Of a stretch of DNA of 64,000 bases, positions 55,353-64,000 are shown one piece after another (the stretch's first letter is position 1; each line of letters opens with the position of its first letter). The translations under genes were made by a program, and so were the position numbers. Below the pieces are notes generated by a model. The model ran no database searches and was not told where the DNA came from. It saw only the letters and a program-made list of their open reading frames with translations. Source of the stretch: Symbiodinium natans (lineage: Eukaryota; Sar; Dinophyceae; Suessiales; Symbiodiniaceae); the NCBI GenBank assembly GCA_905221605.1, contig CAJNDS010002414.1:37501-101500 (forward strand), written 5' to 3'.

Positions 55353-56064
55353 GCTTTGCACTGCCATCCGAGATGTCTCTTCGCAGCGAAGCCGCATCTA
55401 GAGAGACATGGAACACGAACATTCATTCATTCATTCATTCATTCATTCATTCATTCATTCAGCTTCCACAACGCGGATCATTTTGCTGCCTGTCGCCATG
55501 ACGTAATACGGCAGCACAAGCTGACACACCTTCAACTGAAGCAGCCACGGCTTTGCATGTAAGTACTGCTTGACGGCTGACTGGCCGCGCGATGTTTTGC
55601 GCGGCCATCCGAGATGTCTCTGTGCATTGAAAGAAACATGGAAAGCGAACTCACGTGCATCCGGCTTTCATTCATGCGCAGCTCGAATCGTTTTCCTGCC
55701 TGCTGCTGTGATGTGGCACAGTAGTACAGTCCGGCATACGACCAACTAAAGCAGCTGAGTTCGCTTCCATGCTTTGCATGTGCATAACTGTTGTCTGGCC
55801 GCGCGATGTTTTGCGCAGCCATTCGAGATGTCTCTGTGCACCTAAAGAAGCATGGAAAGCGACTCTCGCGCATCCAGCTTTCATGTGCAACGCGAAAACG
55901 ATTAACTGAAGCAGCTTCATTGATGTAGCGGGGTACACAGTCCGACACGCGAACAGATGAACTCGATAGTTTCCATGACTTTGCATGTATACACTGGTCG
56001 ACTGGCCGCGCGATGTTTTGCGCAGCCATCTGAGATTTCTCTGCGCATCTAGGCAGAAAAAGAA
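55353..56064 (+). repeat. Tandem repeat, about 0.21-kb unit, four copies
   Basis: GGCCGCGCGATGTTTTGCGC occurs at 55583, 55797 and 56004, each followed by CCATCyGAGATGTCTCT, an ACATGGAAA-type segment and a region before CTTTGCATGT. A worn first copy begins near 55353. (CATT)n at 55421-55460 is an expansion of ATTCATTC inside the first copy. In the second copy GGCCGCGC/GCGCGGCC is a perfect 8-bp stem around an 8-nt loop. Confidence 0.85.
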
Positions 56065-56497
56065 AAAAGTGGAACATCGCCAGAACTCGTGAACCTGTGA
56101 ACACCATCCGAACCGGTGCATCCTATGCGAGCCCAGGGATACCAACCCAGAGCCTACTAGGCAAGTCATGGAGTCGAGGGCGGGTGCTTGCACCACCCAC
56201 TGCACTGGTCGCATAGGCTCACACGTTGAACCCTACAAAGCGCTTAGCAGCCAGAGCACCCACACGGAGCAGCTCAGGCGCGGGCCCCTCAACGGAGGGA
56301 GCCACCCATCCAGCCTCCGAGAGTTTGAAACTCGCCGGGGGATATGGGGAGCTCTGCCCGCGTATACCCGCGTACGCTCGTGCCTGTCTGCAGTTGCCAC
56401 TGGTAGACAGCCTCGTACATCCGCCCGAACGTCAGGAAACTTTTCAAGGCCTGGAGCGCAAATTTCAATTATTAATATTGTTACTATGAGTAGAAAT

Positions 56498-56640
56498 ATG
56501 AAATATGAAATATGAAAGATGAAAGATGAAAGATGAAAGATGAAAGATGAAAGATGAAAGATGAAAGATGAAATATGAAATATGAAATATGAAATATGAA
56601 ATATGAAATATGAAATATGAAATATGAAATATGAAATATG
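56498..56640 (+). repeat. 7-bp minisatellite GAAATAT/GAAAGAT
   Basis: Blocks of GAAATAT, then about eight GAAAGAT, then about ten GAAATAT units. The block structure points to segmental expansion of variant units. Confidence 0.9.
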
Positions 56641-56699
56641 ACTACTAATACTCATATTATTATCTGCACTACTAATATTTTTTAATATTACTAGTCTTA

Positions 56700-57430
56700 T
56701 AATCAAAAAAGGGCTGTGCTCAGGAAGCCGAGTCCTTGGTGTCAAGGAGCAGGTTGCGGCGCTTGACCTGCCATAGCTTTGGAGGGGATCTTTCAGCAGC
56801 ATTGACGCAACCTAGTTCTACCCGATTCTACCCTGCCTGTGGAAAGGCACGTCGCACAGTTGGAGGGTCACCAGCATCTGGGTACCATTCCTCGTCCTTC
56901 AGCCGAGGGACGAGAGCCTCTCACACCCCTGCTTATCTCTGTGAAGTAGGTCCTCGTGCCGCGGAAGGTGCGGCGGGACTACGAGCCGGCCGTCCGCTGC
57001 CCAGGCTTGAATTGGAGGTCCCGGAGGAAGTGTGGGCACCGAGACCTCCAGGTCAAACACCCCGCAGGCATACACCTAACTAGCCGAATCATAATCAGGG
57101 CGCTTCGAAGCCATGGGAAGAAGCTGGCTCCCTTTTCTACTGTAGGTGTGAACGCGGCCCGCCCCGTTTTGGCGCGCCTGCGAGCGCACTGAACCCAACT
57201 CGGTCACCTGAGCAAACTCAGCACCCATGGCACGAGTGCCAAGTCACGCTCACTTTTCAAGCCCCTCATCTTCCACCGCACACTTCCCGCAGACGCACTC
57301 TAACAGCCAGAACTTTCCCTATATCGTCCACGCGCAACACCTGCAGCCCTCCCCCCTTCTTCGGCAAGCCTATCATTGACCCCCACGTCATCCACGGAAA
57401 AAAAGCTAACAACAATCACCCATCAAAAAC
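56700..57430. other. No gene assigned
   Basis: An open plus-strand frame (MPRKVRRDYEPAVRCPGLNW) lacks motifs or splice support. Confidence 0.4.
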
Positions 57431-57439
57431 ATAAAACAA

Positions 57440-60400
57440 GTCCGGATTGCCCCGTCTTGCGCGCGCTACCCAGCCTCACTGAGCTGTTGCGTCGCCACGC
57501 TGGCCGAAGCTGACGAGTGGGCACAGCCCGACCTCGACCAGGGTCTTGAACGGAGGCTACAAAACACGTGTTCACATACAGGGTCTGCTCAAGCTGTCTC
57601 TCAGAGCCTCTGGGCACTCAGATCGTCGGCGACTTCCTGGCTGCGTGGTTCACAAGGGGCACAGACTTCTGGGACCAAGTCTACGGCATTCATTCCGTTG
57701 AGGCGGCAGCTCCGGGCAGAGGCGACACTTCGGCAAAACACGCACCAGCCATTCATAACAACTGGCATGTCTCACTTCCAAGTGTCCGCGTGGTGTCTTG
57801 CGCAACTCGAGTGAGTCCATACGGGTGTTAGCGTAAGTTGCGTCAGTCTGCCAACCCAGCCTCGTCGGGCTGTTGCGTCACCACGCTGGCCGACGCTGAC
57901 GAGTGCGAAATGCCCGACAAAGACCCTGGGGAGCGAGCCTGACGGATGCTGAGTCTAGGCTAAGCCCTAAACGAATACGACGGGAATGCACACCTGCAAG
58001 CAGTGGCTGTACAAAAGGTGGCGGGAGTGCGATCAGGTCACAGGCGCAGTACTTGAGCGAAATTTATGGTAGTCTTGAGAGCATCAGAACACCTTTCGCC
58101 ATTGATCAAATATCAGGGGACGTGCCAAGTACCCAGGAGTGTGCAAACGCCGACGGCACAGGTCTATGCCTCACTCCTATGCCCTAGACATCCCAGCCAC
58201 CCAACTCTTCAAGCGTCCGACCACAAACTTCTGACGTGCCACATCAAGTGATATGCGTGACTTATGACTATCTGTGTGGTTTTGAAGCTTCTTGCGATTC
58301 GAGTGAGTTCATATGGGTGTCAGTGGAAGCTGCGGCAGCTTGCCGCAGCTCAGTGCAGTCGAGCTGCATCAGCGCCTGCGGCTTCCGATCGCCTGGCCAT
58401 GTCAGACCTCACAGAAAAACGAGCCACCACTCGCAGGACACCAAGTGTCTAACCGGCATGCTCCCGCGCCTGACGTCGTGAGGAGAAGTGATTGCCTCTC
58501 GGGAGCTCTTGAAGATCACGGCGTGCCAGGCAATGCACGCCACACAGTATACCATACCTTCTCTGTGCGCGAACCAGCCTCGCTGGGCTGTTGCGTCGCC
58601 ACACTGGCCGAAGCTGACGAATGAGAAATGCCCGACAAAGACCCTGGGGAGCGAGCCTGACGGATGCTGAGATTGCTGAGTCTAGACTAAGCCCTAAACG
58701 AATACGACGGGAATGCACACCTGCAAGCAGTGGCTGTACAAAAGGTGGCGGGAGTGCGATCAGGTCACAGGCGCAGTACTTGAGCGAAATTTATGGTAGT
58801 CTTGAGAGCATCAGAACACCTTTCGCCATTGATCAAATATCAGGGGACGTGCCAAGTACCCAGGAGTGTGCAAACGCCGACGGCACAGGTCTATGCCTCA
58901 CTCCTATGCCCTAGACATCCCAGCCACCCAACTCTTCAAGCGTCCGACCACAAACTTCTGATGTGCCACATCAAGTGATATGCGTGACTTATGACTATCT
59001 GTGTGGTTTTGAAGCTTCTTGCGATTCGAGTGAGTTCATATGGGTGTCAGTGGAAGCTGCGGCAGCTTGCCGCAGCTCAGTGCAGTCGAGCTGCATCAGC
59101 GCCTGCGGCTTCCGATCGCCTGGCCATGTCAGACCTCACAGAAAAACGAGCCACCACTCGCAGGACACCAAGTGTCTAACCGGCATGCTCCCGCGCCTGA
59201 CGTCGTGAGGAGAAGTGATTGCCTCTCGGGAGCTCTTGAAGATCACGGCGTGCCAGGCAATGCACGCCACACAGTATACCATACCTTCTCTGTGCGCGAA
59301 CCAGCCTCGCTGGGCTGTTGCGTCGCCACACTGGCCGAAGCTGACGAATGAGAAATGCCCGACAAAGACCCTGGGGAGCGAGCCTGACGGATGCTGAGAT
59401 TGCTGAGTCTAGACTAAGCCCTAAACGAATACGACGGGAATGCACACCTGCAAGCAGTGGCTGTACAAAAGGTGGCGGGAGTGCGATCAGGTCACAGGTG
59501 CAGTACTTGAGTGAATTCTATGGTAGTCTTGAGAGCGACAGAACTGGTCATGGATCAAATATCAGGGGATGCGCCAAGTATCCATGAGTGTGCAGATGCG
59601 GGCGGCACAGATCTATCATGCCGCACTCCTATGCCGTAGAGCCAACGACCACGAACTTCTGACGTGCCAAATCCACAGACTGATATGTCTGCCTTATGAC
59701 TAATTGCGTGGTGTCTTGAAGTTCTTGCGCAGTTCGAATTAGTTCATACGGACGTCAGTGGAAGTTGCGGCAGTTTGCGGCAGCCCAATGCAGTCGAGCT
59801 GCATAAGCACCCAAGCCCTCCGATCGCCCGATCAGGTCGGTGGCAGGCGAGAGAGGCCAAGACCTCACAAGAAAAAAGAGCCACCGCTCGCAGGATATCA
59901 AGTGTCTAACCAGCATGCTCCCGCGCCTTATTACGTCATGAAGGGAAGCGATTGCCTCTCAGGATCTCTTGAAAATCACGGCGTGCCAGGCAATGCACGC
60001 CATACAGTGTACCACATCTTCTCCGCGTGCAAACCAGCCTGGCTGGGCTGTTGCGCCGCCACACTGGCCGAAGCTGACGAGCGCGAAATGCCCGACAAAG
60101 ACCCTGGGGAGCGAGCCTGGCAGATGCATCTGCAAGTAGCCGTCGTACAAACCATGGTGGACGTGCAATCAGTTCACAGGCGTGGTACTTGAGTGAAAAG
60201 GTGAAGGTCGCAATAGTCTATGGCAGCATCAGCGAAGTGCTGCCCAATGATCAAATGCGCAAGGAGACGTTTTAAGTACCAACCAGTGTGGGCAGATGTG
60301 GGAGGCATAGATCTATGACGCGTGCTCCTATCCTCGACACCCCAGCTACTCACCTCTTCAGGCATCCGACACAGAATACTTCTTCGATGGCGTCACACAA

Positions 60401-60960
60401 CTTCATGAGATGCCAAATCTACAGCATTCATTCCATTCCTGAGGCAGCAGCTTCAGGCAGAGGCGAAGCCTCGACAAAACAGGCCCCAGCCATGGGTAAC
60501 AACTGGTATGTCTGACTTCCAAGTGTCTGCGCGGTGTCTCTGCACAATTTGCGTCGACCCATACGGGCGCCAGTGGAAGTTGCAGCAGTCTTCAGGTCAG
60601 TGCAGTCGAGTTGCATCAGCACCCAAGCCCTCCGATCGCCCGGTCGGGTCGGTGGCAGGCGAGGGAGGCCAAGACCTCACAAAACATGAGCCACCGCTTG
60701 CAGGACACCAACAGTCTAACAAGCATGCACCCGCGCCTTACATCATGTGGGGGAGCCATTGCCTCTCAGGAGCTCTTGAAAATCACGGCATGCCAGGCAA
60801 TGCGCGCAACACAGTATACCACATCTTCTCTGCGCGCAAACCAGCCTCGCTGGGCGGTTGCGTCGCCACGCTGGTCGACGCATGCTGGGCCTCGAATGAC
60901 AGGAACGCACATCCGTAAGTAGTAGTTGTACAAACCACGGTGGGAACTCAATCAGGTCAC
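57440..60960 (+). repeat. Satellite array, about 0.73-kb unit, five to six copies
   Basis: The marker CCAGCCTC(G/A)CTGGGCTGTT occurs at 57470, 57856, 58574, 59301, 60034 and 60841 (spacings 386, 718, 727, 733, 807). Units ending at 58574 and 59301 are almost identical; outer copies are diverged and truncated. A plus-strand frame across the marker is kept in several copies (NARHTVYHIFSACKPAWLGC, ATLAEADEREMPDKDPGE). It resembles the zinc-motif region after the RT domain in some LINEs, but no copy is an intact gene. Confidence 0.9.
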
Positions 60961-61069
60961 AGTCGTGTACTGGAATGAAACTGCGAGGGTCACAGTAGTC
61001 TTTGGTAGCGCAGAACATTGTTGGCCAATGATCAAATGCAGGGTGTGCCAAGTACTAATTTAATGAGTG

Positions 61070-61350
61070 TGGGCAAATGCGGGCGGCATCGATCTTGACG
61101 CCGCTGTGTTTATCCTAGCTACCCACCTGCTCAAGCATCCAGGGCCTGTAGGCCCAGCGATCGTGGCGGAAAAGGTGGAGACTGCGGTGATGACCATCGT
61201 CGTGGTCGGGGTCGGGGGTAGGATGGTCGCGGCGGCATTTGTTACGGCTATCAAGTACACTTTGCCAAAAGGCAGGAGAAGGCTGGGCAGCCCGGCAAAA
61301 CGAAAAGGGAAGCTTCTGCTGCAAAGTCTGGTTCTGAGAGCTGGGCTGTG
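61070..61350 (+). other. Antiparallel open frames, strand unclear
   Basis: The plus frame reads LLKHPGPVGPAIVAEKVETA, VMTIVVVGVGGRMVAAAFVT. The minus frame reads LIAVTNAAATILPPTPTTTM. Neither has a known motif, and only one can be real. Confidence 0.25.
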
Positions 61351-61759
61351 AGTAGCCCAGCCTCCATCATTTCCAGCTCCGAAGAAGTATGGTTGAGTCG
61401 GGCCTGTTCAGTTACAGTTTCATATCGTTTGCAATATGTAACACCCAAGAGATACATGAATCGCGACAGTCAACTTGCGGAGCCTGCACGCCGCGGGACC
61501 TCGGACATTCTGATGTGTCTTGCGAAGGATGCTCACCTCCAGGCTCGTATAAGGAGCCAGCCGGACGGCCCACTTCCACAAGGCCTGAAACAAGTTCATG
61601 CTCAGATCTGGCATGTTTTCCCCAAGGCCGCGTTAATCCACTGACATGAACGTGAGAGAAGCTAGAAGCCCTGACGAGAAACAAATCATGCGCTGGACCA
61701 AACTCTGGTCCCTATAAAGCCGTAAAAATGCCTCAAAGAAAGCCCGGCTCAATATGGCC

Positions 61760-61960
61760 GAAATGCTTCAACCCTCCGCCCTCCCCGCGCATGGGAGGAG
61801 ACCTTATCGCGGATGGGAGCCCGCGCCTTGCCAGTGAAAAAGATCGCGAGGAGCGTGAGGAGCAACATGAGCAAGACGGCGCCGTGGGCAGCCAGCCACA
61901 GGCGCTCCTGTCCCGAGCACGGGCCGCATTCGCGGCCTCGACACCTATGGTCTCCTATGG
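61760..61960 (-). CDS. Exon candidate with a transmembrane helix
   Basis: The minus frame reads RLWLAAHGAVLLMLLLTLLA, then IFFTGKARAPIRDKVSSHAR: one clear hydrophobic helix followed by positive charges. Family unknown. Confidence 0.3.
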
Positions 61961-62959
61961 CGTCCCCAAGATCGTTCGTCGCTCCTCGCGCCGGCCCGCC
62001 TCGTAGCCCTGCCAAAATTCCAAAGCATGAATGTCAGGGCTTAGCTTTCTGCTCAGCTGCCGCAAGTTTCCGCCTGCGCAAGGGCCTGTATGGCCTCGAT
62101 GCTGAGCGGCCCGTTTGGCCTGGGCCGACATATGCTTCGTAGAGGGGTCGGATCAAGCTCTTTCTGACCAAATCTCAGGTCCGGACAGGTCAGCCTCGAG
62201 CGGAAGCAACATGGCTGTCGCAGGCCGCAGCTCCAATACCCACAAGGCGAGTCTTAGAGTGGAATCGTTAGAAGTTTTGATGTGGCGTTCTAGCTTCGTA
62301 AGATGAATTACTGCTCGTTTCGGGTCTTCCTGAGCCCTGCATCGCTGTTTGTGGTATGTGAGTGTGCGCTGCACGGTTCAGAGTTGTGACGTGGCATAAA
62401 GAGGAAGGGAAGGTTGGTCATCCAAACCCACGCATCACGTGGCATCGATCGTGAAGAGCTTCGCAGCACTGCGCTTGCACTTCTTGATATTCGCTGGGGT
62501 ACAATTTGGGTATCGCACTACCAGGAGCTTTCGGCTTTTCTCCGAGTAGCTTTGAGTTCACTTCCTTAATTGCTCAGCAGGACATAGGGCACCGTCCCTG
62601 GACGCCAGGCCCTCCGAGTAGCCCGAATCCCTGAACCCAGATCCTGCCTGAGCGCTTTCGAGCTGTGTTCTTGCGACAGGGTAGCTTTGTTTTCATGTTC
62701 TCTGGACCCCGTCGTCATGGCTGCTGTGAGATCTTTCCCTGATCTGTCGGATGCCCCGAAGTCTACTAGTTTCATATGTTCGATCGGCCTTGCTCTGTAA
62801 TGCTGCGCAAACACTTTCTATCCGAGAACCGATGCGAGTCTTGTCGAGACGAGCACGTCGTAAAGCGCAAGTTGAGGTCCACTTCTCACTCACTGTCGCG
62901 CAGCAGTGGAAGAACATCCTAAACCCCAAACCCTAATCCCTACGGGGATTTCAGCCCTT

Positions 62960-63230
62960 GCTTGCTTGCGCTTGCAGCAACGCACTTTTTATCCTCGACT
63001 TCGTCGATAGATCGGAAAGCATTGGAGACCCGCCAGGCGCCTGCGCCACAAGCTGAACGAACACGGAGCACACGGCACAGGCTTCGAGCCGCTCATCATG
63101 GGCCTCAAAATGGCAGCAGGGATCCCTTGCCTCAGCACAGCAAGGCGCTTCAAAGCAACTTTTTGCCCGGGGAGTCCAGCCTTGAACTACGCTGAGCCCG
63201 GAGCTTGCACATTTGCAGCATCCTTTGCAC
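62960..63230 (-). CDS. Exon candidate, Cys-rich, unidentified
   Basis: The minus frame reads GWTPRAKSCFEAPCCAEARD, then CCHFEAHDERLEACAVCSVF and VQLVAQAPGGSPMLSDLSTK. It has no named zinc-finger pattern. Confidence 0.25.
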
Positions 63231-64000
63231 ACCCTGCAGAACCGAGAGAATCTGTAGAACAAGTTCGACGTGGAAGAAGCATCTGCCAAGGAACCTCCAG
63301 GCCAAGCCCGTCACAAGGCTCAACGCCCGCCTTCAGCAAATCTCATTGAAACAAGTTGCAGCGTCACGAGAATCGATGTTCCAGTGTGGGCTCCCGAGGC
63401 GCCAACCTCCCCCCAGGAATGTACGACAAAAGAAACCACCTTGATTGCGACATCGACTTTTGGGCTTCTTAAGTCTGAAACAAAGCAGAAGGCTTCTGGT
63501 CATCTGCAAGCAGAATGCGCAGAATGGGCATTGTCCTGCGCTAGGGAGCCCCCGAGCCAACAGTAACAGGAGACCCTGGCAGCACGACGCACCTTTGTGG
63601 CCGTCGTGTGCCGAAAAGAACATACGGAACACATCATGCCTCTTTGTCACGTCTGCCAGGAACTATAATCCCCTGAGAACCTTAATAAAAGTAATATGTT
63701 TAATATCCTCTTGGGTTTTATATAAACAAAAACATAAAAGAATTCCTAAGGGGGGATAGAGGGAACTCTTTGAGGCAACATGAACCGGTTCTCATCCAAC
63801 AATTTCTGATCCACTTGGTGGCTCTGCTCGATGCCCACTTCGGGAAGCCACCGACCGACCCGAAACGCTTGTAGAATCGTGATAACTTTTTCCTTTTTTG
63901 TACTATATTATATTGGTTTAGGGTTCAGAGCTTAGGGTTTGATATGGTTTGGTCTAACTCTCTATATACTGCTGCACTATCTTGGCTTTTGGTTGAGGGG

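Noticed and set aside
57440-60960. The regular array as a CRISPR
   Set aside because: Units are 0.7 kb and repeat in full, with no short repeat-spacer alternation; the genome is eukaryotic.
63560-63650. FFSAHDGHKGASCC resembling the DGHGG motif of PP2C phosphatases (minus strand)
   Set aside because: Single short motif without the second Gly or any other PP2C motif nearby.

Overview
The window looks like nuclear DNA of a dinoflagellate. This is inferred from five things: (i) three genes could be spliced by hand, and their introns use GC and GA donors more often than GT, with AG|G acceptors; (ii) telomere-type TTTAGGG/CCCTAAA tracts are scattered through it; (iii) an intronless PPR gene is of the type abundant in dinoflagellates; (iv) almost every gene that can be read lies on the minus strand; (v) short inverted-repeat elements act as or sit in introns (introners). 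The species cannot be told. Single open reading frames are a poor guide here because most exons are 30-300 nt.

Layout. 0.25-1.83 kb: a nine-exon mitotic-type cyclin (minus). 2.57-3.18 kb: terminal exons of an unknown plus-strand gene. 7.37-9.78 kb: the 3' part of a non-LTR retrotransposon (zinc motif plus RNase H). 11.5-12.75 kb: a KH-domain RNA-binding protein. 12.85-18.25 kb: a fused HyuA-HyuB (5-oxoprolinase/hydantoinase-type) gene of eight exons, one of whose introns is exactly a 103-nt introner. 18.6-19.8 kb: an unknown gene. 21.1-21.4 kb: a small ORF. 22.1-24.1 kb: a second KH protein. 24.7-25.9 kb: possible membrane-protein exons. 26.0-28.3 kb and 31.8-33.2 kb: two AT-rich islands sharing repeat blocks, long A/C-T/G hairpins and (TA)n-C-tract edges. 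28.5-34.7 kb: several unassigned exons. 37.1-37.5 kb: a degenerate Nudix-like exon. 38.9-40.25 kb: the PPR protein. 41.7-42.75 kb: tandem repeats and a very long C tract. 43.3-44.6 kb: a multi-exon unknown gene with introner-like elements. 48.3-49.2 kb: a membrane-anchored GH5-like fragment. 51.0-53.7 kb: exons of one or more membrane proteins. 55.35-56.06 kb: a 0.21-kb tandem repeat. 57.4-61.0 kb: a 0.73-kb satellite array. The last 3 kb holds only weak exon candidates.

The identified genes do not form a pathway. They are housekeeping functions (cell cycle, RNA binding, glutathione-cycle-type amidohydrolase, organelle RNA processing, glucan hydrolysis) set in repeat-rich DNA. The most informative signal is the set of at least four families of 60-150 bp inverted-repeat elements. 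One of them can be shown at base level to have created an intron in a conserved coding sequence, with a 7-bp target duplication supplying both splice sites.
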